A stretch of DNA of 64,000 nt from Paraniabella defluvii (GCA_019316985.1 CP079215.1:2852001-2916000), one strand, 5' to 3'. Shown: positions 35,373 to 46,574, counted from the first letter of the stretch. Translations and numbers: made by a program. Notes: generated by a model not told the origin, from the letters alone.

Positions 35373-36009
35373 TCACCTTTTTATAGGAAATGCACCGTCA
35401 TACCGCCCTGGTGTTTCAATATAGCGCAGCGCTTTGGTCATGCCTTCTTTAGAAGAAAAATAACCCCAAAGCGTTAACTGTCGCATCATGGTAAAATAGT
35501 GAGGCGGATAGTTCTGTTTAATATAACGGGCTCCAAAATTATGTTTGGCCTCTTCAGCCTTCACCCATTCGTCCTGCTGTTTATTAAACTGGTCTTTTTG
35601 CTTTTTATAAGCTTCCGTTTCCCTGTACGCATTGGCTTCTTTGTAAAGCGCCGTTAAAAAGCTTCCTTTTCAGCAGCTGGTAAGCCGGCAAATGCTTTTT
35701 GTATTTTGCTTCACAGGCATCTTTAAATGCTCCGATCCCTTTAATAAAATGCTCCTGCTCTGTTTTGGTATAGCAGTCTGTTACAATCTGCTGCATAAAA
35801 GCTCCTGTGTTTGCAGCCTTGCCTCCACCTGAGTCGGGAGTGGCAGGAATAATGGTTTCAGCAATATCGTCCAGCAGTGCGATGTCATCGGTATTAAATA
35901 AGCTCGTTGAAGCGGCTTTGTTTTTACATCCCGATAAAAACACTTCCGCGCCTATAATGGCTCCTCCTAATAAAACGGAAACGCTGGCTAAGGCCTCTCT
36001 TCTATTCAT
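35373..36009 (-). CDS. gluconate 2-dehydrogenase subunit 3 family protein (frameshifted)
   Basis: Small partner subunit of a GMC-type sugar dehydrogenase. The N-terminus MNRREALASVSVLLGGAII has a Tat-like twin Arg and then a lipobox-like LSGC, so it is exported and possibly lipidated. Family text: DDIALLDDIAETIIPATPDSGG, AFMQQIVTDCYT and, after repair at about 35667-35670, FLTALYKEANAYRE. The C-terminus includes HYFTMMRQLTLWGYFSS. Length 212. It follows the GMC gene by 60 bases, and the two are expected to form one periplasmic electron-donating complex. Confidence 0.88.
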
Positions 36010-36069
36010 GATTTTTAATAGTTAGATTTTTAAACGATAGATAATAAATAACAGGCAATGAGGGATTCA

Positions 36070-37756
36070 TTAACAACTATCACAGGTTTCCTTTTTTAGT
36101 TCGGCTACGGCATAGTCTGCTGCCCGCGCTGTAAATGCCATATAAGTTAACGAAGGATTGACACACCCGGCTGATGTCATAAACGAGCCATCCGTTACAA
36201 ACACATTGGGTGCATCCCATATTTGGTTCCATTTATTCAGTACAGAGGTTTTAGGGTCGTTACCCATACGGGCTGTTCCCATTTCGTGAATGCCTTGTCC
36301 CATTATGCCCTCGTTGTCAAAACCATACACGTCTTTTACTCCCGCTTTTTCGAGCATTTCCTTTCCGTCTTCCACAATCTCTTTACGCATTTTTTTTTCG
36401 TTATCTTTCAACTCTGCATCTATAGCCAAAATATTTAAACCCCATTTGTCTTTTCGGTTCTTATCCAGTGTCACCGTGTTTTCATAATAAGGCAGTACCT
36501 CTCCAAACCCACCCATCCAAACGCCCCAGCCTCCCGGCTCTGTAAGGGCTTCTTTCAAGGCAATTCCGGCCGCTATTTCTTCAGCTGCTTTGGTGCCCCT
36601 GTTTCTTGCGGCACCGCCCTGGTAGCCAAAGCCCCGCAGGTAATCCCTTTTCTCGTTATTCAGGTTCCGGTATCTAGGTATGTACACGCCGTTAGGCCTT
36701 CGCCCGTAAACGTATTTGTCTTCATAACCTTCTACACGGCCTCCTGCGCCCGACCCGAGGTGATGGTCCATTAAGTAATGCCCCAGCGTGCCACTGCTGC
36801 TCCCTAGTCCGTCAGGCCATACATCTGTAGCTGAGTTAAGCAATAGCCAGGTGCTGTTAAGGGTGGAGGCATTCACAAATACTATTTTGGATTTGTAAGT
36901 ATAGGTTTGATTGGTTTCCGCATCCAGCACTTCCACACCTGTAGCCTTTTTTTTGTCTTTATCATATAGAATACGGGTAACAATACTCATGGGGCGCAAA
37001 GTAAGATTACCTGTTTTAACGGCTGCGGGGAGGGTGGACGATTGCGTACTGAAATAGCCTCCGAATGGACAGCCTAAATCACATTTATTACGATACTGGC
37101 ATTTGGTTCTGCCCGGCAGTGCTTCTGTTAAGTGCGCGCACCGGCCGATGATCATGCGGCGTTGATCATTGTATTCTTTTTGATACGGGCCGCTATGTCT
37201 TTTTCAACAATATTCATATCCATAGGCGGCAGGAACTGCCCGTCGGGTAGTTGCGGAAGACCTTCAACACTGCCGCTAACCCCTATAAATTTTTCTACCC
37301 GGTCGTACCAGGACGCTATTTCTTTATAACGTACGGGCCAGTCAATGCCGATGCCCTCTTTGGCATTGGCTTCAAAATCTATATCGCTCCACCGGTAAGT
37401 TTGTTTGCCCCATAATAAAGAGCGCCCGCCTACCTGGTAGCCGCGAAACCAGTTGAATTGTTTGACTTCAGTGTAAGGGGTTTCGGCGTCGTTTGCCCAC
37501 CAGTCCAGGTTTTTTTCATTAGGCCCAAATCCTCTTATGCGATTTACATACAGCTCTTTTGAGCCAAAGTAAGGCTGCCATGATGAGGGAATTCCCAGGG
37601 GCCTTTTGCAGTGTTCACGTAGTCTTTGATATGCTCTACGTTTTTACCGCGTTCCAGCATCAACACTTTTAATCCTTTTTCGCAGAGTTCTTTGGCAGCC
37701 CAGCCGCCGCTAATGCCCGAACCAATAACAATGGCATCAAAATACTGTTCCTTCAT
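36070..37756 (-). CDS. GMC-family FAD-dependent sugar dehydrogenase (frameshifted)
   Basis: Large catalytic subunit, 562 residues after repair, oxidising a sugar or glycoside hydroxyl with FAD. The dinucleotide motif is AIVIGSGISGGWAAKEL. Other landmarks are GGRSLLWG, KCQYRNKCDLGCPFGGYFSTQ, GQGIHEMGTARMG (GMC active-site region) and GSFMTSAGCVNPSLTYMAF near the C-terminus. Breaks at 37557-37560 and 37177-37181 (both A-runs on the coding strand). With the subunit-3 gene downstream it resembles glucoside 3-dehydrogenase systems; the actual substrate is unknown. A LacI-type palindrome lies 114 bases upstream of its start. Confidence 0.9.
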
Positions 37757-37869
37757 AAATTCAATCGTTTTAATAATTTAGCACTCAATGGTACAAACGG
37801 CTTCGACCGTATTCATGAAAATAAAGCCAAGTTCCTTGAGTAAGGCGAAAATATAAATTTTCTTTCAAT

Positions 37870-37883
37870 TGAAACCGATTTCA
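37870..37883. promoter_or_regulatory. LacI-type operator candidate
   Basis: TGAAACCGATTTCA is a near-perfect palindrome around a central CG, the shape typical of LacI-family operators. It lies upstream of the GMC/subunit-3 operon and about 6 kb from the only LacI-type gene in the window. Confidence 0.55.
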
Positions 37884-37964
37884 TTTTTAAGCGTAAAAAT
37901 ACAGGGGCTGCACAGTCGAACGGAGTTCGGGCACGTAATAAAGGGGGATTGTTTTCCTGAATGC

Positions 37965-39857
37965 TTACTTTACCCGCTTCTGTAACTCGTCTACCTTCAG
38001 GTTCATCATACGGCCAACTTTTTCATTGTTGCGATAGGTAATAACACGTAGTTGCGATGCGCCCTTGGGTATTACCAGGGGCTCTTTATACTGCGGGTAA
38101 AAATTATCGGGAGGTGAATTGTCGAAACTATAATGTATGTTGAGTCCGCCGATTTCGGGTATCAGCTCAACAGTATATTGTCCGGCGATTTTTTTACGGA
38201 TACGGCCGGGTCGTACATGGCCGGTGAATAATTAGTTTGGGAATACTGCAGTCTTTTAAAATGATCTTCCGTTTTCGTAACAAAGCTGTTCCAGTTCTTT
38301 TTTTCTTCAGGCGACCACAATGATTCTGAAATGGCAAACCCGCGTGGCCAGGTCATATACTCAGCATAACGCATGGTATATACCTGCTCTGTCCATAAGT
38401 TAGCCTGCCCGCCCAGGATATATTTTGTGTTGGCACCTTTGGGAAGCGGATTAAATTTATAAGCTTGGCTTAGCAGTAATTTGGCATACACGGGAGACTC
38501 TACCGATATGTCGCCCTGCATATAATCAATATAAGCAAAGGTGGTTGGGCTCATCACTACATAGTGGCCTTTTGAGAAGCTTCTATCCCTGCTTTTTCAC
38601 CCCTCCAGCTCATAATGGCAGTAGACGGCGATACGCCTCCCTCCAGCACCTCATCCCATCCCATCATTTTTTTGCCCTTTGCTTTTACGATTTGTTCAAC
38701 CCTTTTTTCAAAGTAAGCCTGAACCTGGGGAATGGTTTTGAGTCCTTCGCGTTTCATCAATGCCTGTACCTGCGCATTCTTTTCCCAGAAATTATGAGGT
38801 GCTTCATCGCCGCCCAAATGTATATATTCAAACGGGAACAATTCTGCTACCTCGGTGAGTACTTTATCCATAAAGCCGTATACCTTTTCATTAGCCGGGC
38901 ACAAGGTATTATCTAACAGGGCAATGGGCGGAGCGCCGTGCGACCAGTCCATTATAGGTTGACCGTAACGGGGTTGGTATTTATCGGCGCCGGGCGTGCA
39001 CGACAATTCGGGATAAGAAAGCAATAGCAGCGAGGCTATGTCCAGGCACATCGATCTCGGGGATTATATTAACGAAGCGCTCGCCGGCATATCGTACCAG
39101 CTCTTTAATGTCTTCATGCGTATAAAAACCACCGTATGTTTTAGGTTCATTGGGTTCGGGCGCGCCAAAACTGTTGAAGGTGCCGGTGCGGTTGATCCTC
39201 CAGGCGCCTACTTCGGTAAGTTTGGGCAGGCTCTTAATTTCCAAACGCCAGCCTTCATCATCTGTTAAATGAAAATGAAGCGTATTGTATTTATACCGAA
39301 CCATAGCATCAATATACTGTTTCACCTCGTCTACCGTAAAAAATGCCGTGATACATCCAGCATTAAACCGCGCCAGTTTACTTTAGGCTGATCTTTAATT
39401 TCTACAACGGGTATTTCCCATTTTATATTTTGCACCACTTGTTTGCTTTCAATAGCCGGGGGGAAGAGCTGCAGCAAGCTTTGAACGCCATAAAAGATAC
39501 CGGCAGGTTTATGTGCCTTTAGCAATACTTTAGAAGGAGTAACAGATAAGGAGTAGCCTTCATTACCTAATTGATCTCCCGGTGTTAATTCTAACAGGAT
39601 ATGTGCTCCGCCTGCGTCTGCAACACCTGATGTAGTATAACCGGTGGCAGTAGATAATTTTTGCCGGAGGAATTTCAGGGTTTGTTCCAGCTCTTTTGTT
39701 GCAGGTGCCGATATTTTGATCTCTTTAGGCAGCTCAAAACTTCCGGCTCCCTGGATTATGGAAACAGGTTCGGGATAATCTTTATAGCCTGTTGAGATCG
39801 GGCCGGCAAAAATGTAAGCGCTACTAACAGGATAGTAATAAAGAAACTTTTTGTCAT
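37965..39857 (-). CDS. GH20 beta-N-acetylhexosaminidase (frameshifted)
   Basis: Exported enzyme removing terminal N-acetylhexosamine from chitin, peptidoglycan or glycoprotein fragments. After repair: signal peptide, GH20b-like N-terminal domain, then the (beta/alpha)8 barrel with YNTLHFHLTDDEGWRLEIK, EIDVPGHSLAAIA and the catalytic Asp-Glu pair in YIHLGGDEAPHNFW. WDEVLEGG and the TWPRGFAISESLWSP region follow. A C-terminal beta domain ends near LKVDELQKRVK. Breaks lie near 39808, 39338, 39017, 38570 and 38189; the one near 39017 could instead be a single added base. About 632 residues. Confidence 0.93.
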
Positions 39858-40051
39858 ACAGAATATTTTAAGAGCAATAGCAATAAAATCTAAGATACGT
39901 AAACTACACAAATGGATGAATGCCGATCGTGAACGTATTTTATTTCCTTAATTGATAAATCTTAAGCAGAATTCCCTGAATATAGAATGTGGGGAGGCTT
40001 ATCTTGCAGCCGGATTTAATTTTTATTGTATCAGAATAGTTGCTCTATTTT

Positions 40052-40822
40052 ATGATTGTTCAATTTGTCATTTTTCTGCTGGCTGTTGGCTTTTTTGTAT
40101 ATCTGGCATGGTCTGTTCGTAAAAAGAAGAAAAAGCCGCCTGAAGAGCCATTGCCCAACAACTATAAAAAATTATTGCAGGAACATGTACTCTTTTACAA
40201 AGCGCTGGCAGAAGACGAAAAGGCCGTTTTCGAAAAGCGGGTGCAGCATTTTCTGGCAACTACCACCATTACCGGCGCGGGCACCGATGTTGAGGACCTG
40301 GACAGGGTACTTATAGGCGCCAGCGCTGTTATACCCATTTTTGCTTTCCCGGGTTGGGAATACGTGAATTTAAGGGAGGTATTGTTGTACCCCGAAACCT
40401 TTAGCAGCTCTTTTGAGCAACAGGGCAATGGCCGGAATATATTAGGCATGGTTGGAGCAGGCGCTATGAATAATACCATGATCCTGTCTAAACACGCTTT
40501 ACGTGAAGGTTTCAGCAATAAAACCGATAAGAGCAATACCGCTATTCACGAGTTTGTGCATCTGATTGATAAAACCGATGGCGCTACCGATGGTATACCG
40601 GAGGTATTGCTTCAACATCAATATGTAATGCCTTGGTTAAACCTTATGCATAGCAATATAAAACAGATACTGGCCAATAAATCTGATATCAACCCTTATG
40701 CCACTACCAACCAGCAGGAATTTTTGCAGTAGCGGCAGAGTTTTTTCGAACGTCCCCAATTAATGAAAACAAAGCACCCTGAGCTTTACCAAATGTTGGA
40801 AAAGATATTTCAAAGGTCTTAA
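40052..40822 (+). CDS. MtfA-like zinc-dependent peptidase, M90 (frameshifted)
   Basis: Membrane-anchored peptidase related to MtfA, which in enterobacteria modulates the glucose repressor Mlc. One N-terminal helix (IVQFVIFLLAVGFFVYLAW) is followed by a basic linker and the catalytic domain with HEFVHLIDKTDG (HExxH). After repair, QEFFAVAAEFFFERP supplies the third ligand region. Start ATG 40052 is chosen over a TTG at 40040. One base is missing near 40724 and two near 40741-40746; repaired length 257. A role in sugar signalling is only suggested by family knowledge. Confidence 0.85.
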
Positions 40823-40855
40823 GGTATACGCTGTTCACCTATTCATAAATATAAA

Positions 40856-40880
40856 GGGAGCTTTTAACGCTCCCCCTTTG
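40856..40880. terminator. convergent terminator
   Basis: GGGAGC at 40856-40861 pairs with GCTCCC at 40869-40874, flanked by A- and T-runs. It sits between the convergent peptidase and GH16 genes and can serve both strands. Confidence 0.65.
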
Positions 40881-40912
40881 CCATGATATAAATGGACGGT
40901 ACACAAGTAATG

Positions 40913-42125
40913 CTATTTTTCGTACAAAAAGAAATCATCTCCGAATGCCGTTCCTGAAGAAGGTTTAAAGAAGTAAATTGTTGCCGATGTATTTGAAGCG
41001 CCTGTAGTAAAAGTAAGGGTACTTTTGGTGTAAGTAGTACTGGTGATTTCATTTCTGAGATCTGTATTTGCCGCATCGAAGTTTTTCACACCTATTTTTA
41101 TACTTTGTCCGCTGCTACTTACTTTTGCATACGCACCTAATACATAGGTGGTATTGGGTTTTAAGCCGGCTACTACCTGCTCGGCTGCAGTGGACGAGGT
41201 ACCTGTTGCTTTTATTGCTTTTGATCCGCTCAATACATTGCCATCTGATACCACGCTAATCCCTCCTCCCCAGGAAGTCCATGGTGATAAAGCCGCATTT
41301 TCAAATCCCGGATTGCTTACGTGCGATTTTTGATAGGCACGCACATAATCTACTTCCAGAAAGTCCGGATAGGTGCCGTTATACCTGTTGCCTCCGAAAC
41401 CGGTTATTTCCATGCTTAGTAACATAAATTCACTCCGTTGTGATACTGCAGCGCTGGTTCTCCATTTTTCAACTCCATCTACATAAAAAAATATACTCAT
41501 CGGGTGTCCACGCTACACCAAACAGATGAAAGCCTGTTCCTGATCCCGCAATGGTGTTCATACTGCCGGTAGACTGGTGATTAGCGCCATAGCCGTTCCA
41601 ATGCAGGTTATGCCTGATGATGTTGGGCCCGTTATTCAAATGATATTCAAAAACATCTATTTCTGTTCCGTCTACGGCCGGGTTAAGGGTTTGGCCCATG
41701 GTTGGCGATTGAAGCCAAAAAGAGCTATGTGGGCCTATGGTACCATTTACTTTGCAACGCGCCTCAAAATATCCGTACTTCTGAAGGTAGGTTTCATGGG
41801 TGGCTATCTGGGAGGCAGAAAAATCATCTCCGTTTCGCCGGGCTGCCAAAAGAACAGTGCCTGAGCCACTCATCGTTACGTTCGATCTTAAAATTTTTGC
41901 AAATCCTCTCATGGTATTTTCAGCCCGGTATCTCCATTGGGTGGTGTCTAATGATAGCCCGTCGAACTGATCCTCCCACAATAGTACATAGTTATTTCCA
42001 TTAGGAATGGACGGTGTTACAGCCCGCCTGATAGCATTTGTTTCAGTTGTTGAGGTGAACGATTGGCTTTTGGTACAGGATAATACAATGCATCCTGTGA
42101 TCATAAAGAGCAGGCAATGTTTCAT
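40913..42125 (-). CDS. GH16 beta-glucanase-like lipoprotein with C-terminal carbohydrate-binding module (frameshifted)
   Basis: Secreted or surface lipoprotein (lipobox VLSC) of the GH16 family, cleaving beta-1,3/1,4-glucans or related polymers. The catalytic motif is GTEIDVFEY (E-x-D-x-x-E). Other family features are LLWEDQFDG at the start of the domain, YGYFEARCKV and SSFWLQSP. From about residue 260 the protein has a beta-sandwich, CBM4/9-like module (NPGFENAALSPWTSWGG, AGLKPNTTYVLGAYAKVSS, YFFKPSSGTAFGDDFFLYE). Two bases are missing from the A-run near 41483-41491. Repaired length 404. Substrate polymer unknown. Confidence 0.9.
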
Positions 42126-42420
42126 AATCGGGGATTTTATGTTAAGAAATAATGATTTGTGGTTGTAATGACAATCAGGCTAACAGGATTTTAATGTTCC
42201 TGACATTTTGCAGGCGGGTTCAAATGCCGGCAAGCACTCTTCGCTAAGTATACTAACAAATATAATGGTTGAAAAGAGCGACCAGGGGTGAAAAAACAGA
42301 TTAAATAGGGGGATCATAAAAACAATTACGGCTTTATATAAATAAATGATCCTGATTACACAAAACAATAGCAACCTGTTTTCAACAATTTTTGCTTTCC
42401 CCTGTTATTAATTCTCATTT
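42126..42420. promoter_or_regulatory. divergent intergenic region, GH16 / MFS
   Basis: A 295-base AT-rich region between divergent genes. It must hold promoters for both, but no clear TAnnTTTG box, repeat or RNA structure was found. Confidence 0.3.
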
Positions 42421-43650
42421 ATGACTGCAGAAACTATTATCCGGCCCCGCACATTCGAAAATGTAAAACAGCTACCTGAAGCAAATAAGAAAATAGCCAC
42501 CTGGCTATCTTTTCTATTAATACCGCTCTCGGGCCTTATTACCGATATCTATATTCCTTCTATGCCGCATATGGCGCAGGACCTGCACCAGCCCGAACAT
42601 AGTATTCAGCTTACGCTGACCCTGTTTCTGATAAGCTATGGAGCTTCACAGTTTATTACCGGCAGCCTTATTGACAGTTTTGGCCGTTTCCGGCTTACCT
42701 TATTCTCGCTCGTGGTATTTATTTTAAGTAACCTGGTAATAGTTTCTACCCGCCAGATAGAAATGATCTATACCATGCGTGTTGTACAAGGAATTACAAC
42801 CGGTTTTATAGTGGTAGCGAAGCGTGCCTTTTTGTAGATGTGTACGAAGGTGAGAAACGGAAGCATTATTTAAGCATCATGTCCATTGTATGGTCATCTG
42901 CCCCTGTTATTGCCCCTTTCATAGGCGGTTACCTCGAAAAGTATTTTAACTGGCAGGCTAATTTTTATGCCCTGGCTGCCTATGCGCTGGTAATGCTGGT
43001 GCTGGAGTGGGTATATTCGGGCGAAACCCTGCAAAACAGGCGTCATTTCAGGGGAGGTCAGATACTAAAAGATTACCGGTTTATGCTGAGAGATAAAAGC
43101 TTTGCATGGGGTATTGTCATGTGCGGCTTATCTTACGGGGCAACAATGGTTTTCAGTCTTGCCGGCGCTTTTATTATAGAGCACCGGCTGCATTTTTCAG
43201 CAGTGGTAGCGGGGTATGCGGCATTATTAATGGGCCTGGCTTGGATGACCGGAGGTTTTATTGGCAAGGCGCTGATCAATAAGCCCTTTTACCGAAGCTA
43301 AAAGTAAGCAACAGCCTGCAGCTGGTTTTGCGGCAGCAATGATAGGTATGGCCGTATTTTCTTATAATATTTACACGTTATTGGGCTTTGCCTTTTTAGT
43401 GCATATTTGTGTAGGCTTTATATTCAATAATTATTTTGCTTTTTGCCTGGGTCGGTTTCCTGCTATGGCCGGTATGGCCAGCGGGCTTACCGGTGGAGGC
43501 GTATATGTTGTAACCTCAGTAGTGAGCTATAGCATTGTGGGATCCCTGCAGCCGCAAAACCAGCAGGGCCTCGGGTATAGCTACCTGATAACAGGCGTTA
43601 TATCTTTCCTCATCCTTCATTTTCTTTTAAGGAAAGTAAAAGCACCGTAG
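42421..43650 (+). CDS. MFS transporter, Bcr/CflA-like (frameshifted)
   Basis: Inner-membrane drug/proton antiporter-type protein with about 12 helices, 410 residues after repair. The sequence TDIYIPSMPHMAQDL followed by SIQLTLTLFLISYGASQFITGSL and DSFGRFRL resembles the Bcr/CflA subgroup (motif A region). MRVVQGITTGFIVVAKRAF fits motif C/B spacing. Breaks at the T5 of 42832-42836 and the T4 near 43288-43292 (two bases). Substrate unknown. No operon partner is obvious. Confidence 0.85.
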
Positions 43651-43654
43651 CTGC

Positions 43655-44560
43655 TTATTCAGGTAAAATCAATTGATAAGACTTGCCTGCTTTTACACTT
43701 AAAGAGTTGCCTCGTAGCCAGGGATTTAAAGTTTTCAACACTTTATAGGTAGTGCCGTTGCTGCGCGCAAAGCTCACCAGGTTGGGAATGTTCTGATTAA
43801 TGGCGAGCGTACGTGTTTTTAAATTGGTATACCGGTAACTGTTGGATATATCGTATCCCAGCTCCTCAGCATTGGACAGCAAATGCTTGAATGTAAGAAT
43901 CCGGAAAATATACCGGTTAGTTTCTTCAGGTAATACCAGGTCATAATAATTATTAGAGCCTTGCTGGGTAGCTCTTTGGTTGTAACCGCCCATGCCACAG
44001 TTGTAGGAAGCCGCAGCGGCTGTCCAGTTGCCGAATTTGTTATACGCCTGCTTTAAGTACCGGCATGCAGCTTCGGTGGATTTAATTACATGATAACGTT
44101 CATCAACGGTACCCGATACCTCCAGGTTGTAGCCAGGCGCCGTACCCGCCATAAATTGCCAGAAGCCAGTAGCCCCTACCTTAGAGATCAGGTTTTGCAG
44201 GTTGCTTTCGGCAACACATAAGTACTTAAAATCATCCGGAACATTATTGGCTTTTAAAACAGGCTCAATTTGCGGGAAAAAACGCTCTGCCAGCTTTATG
44301 ATATAAACAACATTCTGTGGCTGGAAATAATTATAGGTCAGTTCGCGATCCAGTTGTTCTTTTACTTCCCAACGATCCATAGGAACTGCTTCTCCGGCAA
44401 AGCTCATACTTTCCGGTAGTGCAGGCGCTTTATATAACCCGGGTACTGCTATTTTTTCCACACGCTGCGGCTTGCCTTTAAAGCCCAACAGGCTCATTAC
44501 AGCGAAGCAAACGCCAACGCCTGCAAAGAACAGTAAGCCGGCAATAGTAACTTTTTTCAT
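43655..44560 (-). CDS. lytic transglycosylase with SLT domain and C-terminal LysM-like module
   Basis: Intact 301-residue exported enzyme cutting peptidoglycan glycan strands. An N-terminal membrane/signal helix (VTIAGLLFFAGVGVCFAV) precedes the SLT domain. That domain has the catalytic Glu in YLCVAESNLQN, then VGATGFWQFM and AAAASYNCGMGGYN. The last 50 residues (INQNIPNLVSFARSNGT, TLNPWLRGNSLSVKAGKSY) form a LysM-like cell-wall-binding module, so the architecture is MltD-like but short. It is convergent with the MFS gene, with four bases between their stops. Confidence 0.93.
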   Translation of the reverse strand: MKKVTIAGLLFFAGVGVCFAVMSLLGFKGKPQRVEKIAVPGLYKAPALPESMSFAGEAVPMDRWEVKEQLDRELTYNYFQPQNVVYIIKLAERFFPQIEPVLKANNVPDDFKYLCVAESNLQNLISKVGATGFWQFMAGTAPGYNLEVSGTVDERYHVIKSTEAACRYLKQAYNKFGNWTAAAASYNCGMGGYNQRATQQGSNNYYDLVLPEETNRYIFRILTFKHLLSNAEELGYDISNSYRYTNLKTRTLAINQNIPNLVSFARSNGTTYKVLKTLNPWLRGNSLSVKAGKSYQLILPE

Positions 44561-44621
44561 TATTTTATATTGAAGAAAAGGGATTACACGGGTTATGCCT
44601 ATTTGCGGTATTGTCCTCTTC

Positions 44622-44629
44622 CAAATATA
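44622..44629 (-). promoter_or_regulatory. -7 box for the lytic transglycosylase gene
   Basis: Minus-strand TATATTTG fits TAnnTTTG and lies about 60 bases before the start at 44560. No clear -33 box. Confidence 0.45.
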
Positions 44630-44649
44630 ATATTCACAAAGAATATGCC

Positions 44650-45199
44650 TTACTGCTTTAAATGAATAGCTCTTTCTGCCTGCCGTATATGCCTTTCATT
44701 ATGATAGATAACCACGCGCAGCGTATCCCCAGCTTTAATCGAATAAGGGAGGAAATGCTGATGGAGGTGCGTACTTTATTGAGGTCGGTCTTTGCAGCCA
44801 GGCGCAGTAGCTCCAGCATGGTTTGTAGCTGCCGGGCAAACGTTTGAATGACCTCCTGTCTAATGTACTGTTTGCCGGGTTCATTACTTCAAATGTTCTC
44901 ATCTTATTCAGCTTGTCTTTGGGCAGCATGCTGTTTGCAAAGTAGTTACCCAGCCATCCGCTTTTGAATACAGGCGCCGTATGGGTGGTGCTTTCTGCTA
45001 TTCGCTTTCTTATTTCAGGCAGATAGAAATTGCCGTACCTGTTAAGATGTTCAATACATTCCAGGGCGTTCCAGCTGGCCGGCTGGGCTTTTTGTGTTAA
45101 CAATTTATCCGGTAAAGCCTGTAATTTTTGAACAAAAGAAACATGCTGCTTTGTTAATCCGGCTAAATCGTCGAGTAATTGTTGTGACGTTATTTTCAT
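44650..45199 (-). CDS. DinB-superfamily protein (frameshifted)
   Basis: Putative metal-dependent DinB/YfiT-like four-helix protein, 183 residues after repair. Features: KITSQQLLDDLAGLT at the start, WNALECIEHLNRYGNFYLPEI with the first conserved His, and after repair DTLRVVIYHNERHIRQAERA with the C-terminal His pair. These positions match the usual metal ligands. Breaks near 44852 and near 44727. ATG 45199 is preferred to an upstream codon. It follows the Crp/Fnr gene by 44 bases in the same direction and may be its target or partner. Activity unknown; thiol transfer is known for relatives. Confidence 0.75.
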
Positions 45200-45243
45200 G
45201 CCGCAAAGATGAAACCCGGCAGTCGGGAAAATATTGATAAATG

Positions 45244-45802
45244 TCAACGTTTTTTCAGCCGCGATAATGTTTCGGGACTCATGCGCAGGTAAGCCGCAAT
45301 GTACTTATTGGCTATTTCCTGGAATAACTGAGGACTTCTCTTTAGCACCCTTTCATAGCGTTCTTTCGGCGATTGTATTAAAAGATCCTTTTCCCTTTCT
45401 ATTTGCTGTAATACCAGGTTTTCCAGCATAGCGGCCCATAATGCCGCGCCCTGCTCATTTTGCTGAATGAACTGCATGAATGCTTTTTTGGTTACTATCC
45501 TGATGCTGCTTTTTTAATGGCTTGTATATATAAAAATCAGAGGGACGCTCTGTCAGGAATGAATCGAGTGAAACGATGATATTGTCTTTGTATCCGAATC
45601 GTACAATGCGTTCTTCATCTTCGTCAACAATAAAGGCATATACGGCGCCTTCTTCCACATAATAGATTTGCGTATCAACCGAGCCGGCTTTCTTTAAAAA
45701 ATCGCCCCTTTCCAATGCAACAGACCTTTCAAATAATCCGTTGGCCTCCAGTAAAGCAGCTATATGGGCAGGGTTCATATTCATTTTATAACGATGCGAC
45801 AT
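45244..45802 (-). CDS. Crp/Fnr-family transcriptional regulator (frameshifted)
   Basis: Cyclic-nucleotide-binding-fold regulator of 186 residues after repair. The effector domain contains GDFLKKAGSVDTQIYYVEEGAVYAF and FGYKDNIIVSLDSFL. The DNA-binding half ends IANKYIAAYLRMSPETLSRLKKR, a compact helix-turn-helix common in Bacteroidota Crp-like proteins. Two bases are missing between about 45510 and 45530, rejoining FYIQAIKKSSIRIVTKKAF. No Fe-S cysteine cluster is seen, so an FNR-type oxygen sensor is unlikely. Targets unknown; the adjacent DinB-like gene is a candidate. Confidence 0.88.
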
Positions 45803-45856
45803 GAATATATGGCCGAATGAAATGTATTTTTAATTTCACCGGCAAAATACTAATTT

Positions 45857-46548
45857 ATGAATGAAGATATGATTCTCGTTTCCGAAGCTACTGATGTTGA
45901 AAAAGCTGTGTTTTACAAGAAAACGTATTTGCATGTGGCCATTGCTATTTTGTCCTTTATGGTAGTAGAGGGCTTTTTGTTAAGGGCAGTGCCGCAGGAG
46001 CTCATTTTACAAATGATAACGGGCAAATTTATCTGGTTATTTATTATTGGGTTGTTTTGGCTCGGAAGCATTTTAGCTAATAAACTAACATTCTCCTTGA
46101 GCAGAAATACCCAGTATTTGGGATTGGGCCTTTATGTGCTGCTGGAAGCAATTATTTTTCTGCCTGTTCTTCATGTAGCTTTAGTGATGACGGATAGTGC
46201 AGCGTTGGTACAGCAGGCTGCGGTAATAACCCTGTTCATGTTTGGCGGACTTACAGCTGTTGTTTTTCTGACAAAAAAGATTTTTCTTTTCTCAGGTCGG
46301 CCCTTGTAATTGGCGGCTTTGTAGCATTGGGATTGATCGTAGCGGGCGCCGTTTTCGGCTTTAATCTGGGATTATGGTTTTCTGTGGCTATGGTAGCATT
46401 GGCAGCCGGAAGTATTTTATACCAAACCAGTGAAATAAAAAATAAATACGCTACCGGGCAATATGTAGGGGCGGCGTTGCAGCTTTTTGCTTCTATAATG
46501 CTGTTATTCTGGTATATTTTACGGATTTTAATGTCGAGGAGAGACTAA
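45857..46548 (+). CDS. Bax inhibitor-1/YccA family membrane protein (frameshifted)
   Basis: Seven-helix membrane protein of the BI-1 (TMBIM) family, 230 residues after repair. The N-terminal cytosolic stretch ends before KTYLHVAIAILSFMVVEGF. After repair of one A at 46276-46279 the signature LTKKDFSFLRSALVIGGF appears in the expected place between helices 4 and 5. The final helices follow (LQLFASIMLLFWYILRIL). Relatives in other bacteria act as pH-gated Ca2+ leak channels or protease partners; role here not known. It ends before a terminator. Confidence 0.87.
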
Positions 46549-46574
46549 ATAAATAAGGCATTTAAATAGTATCG

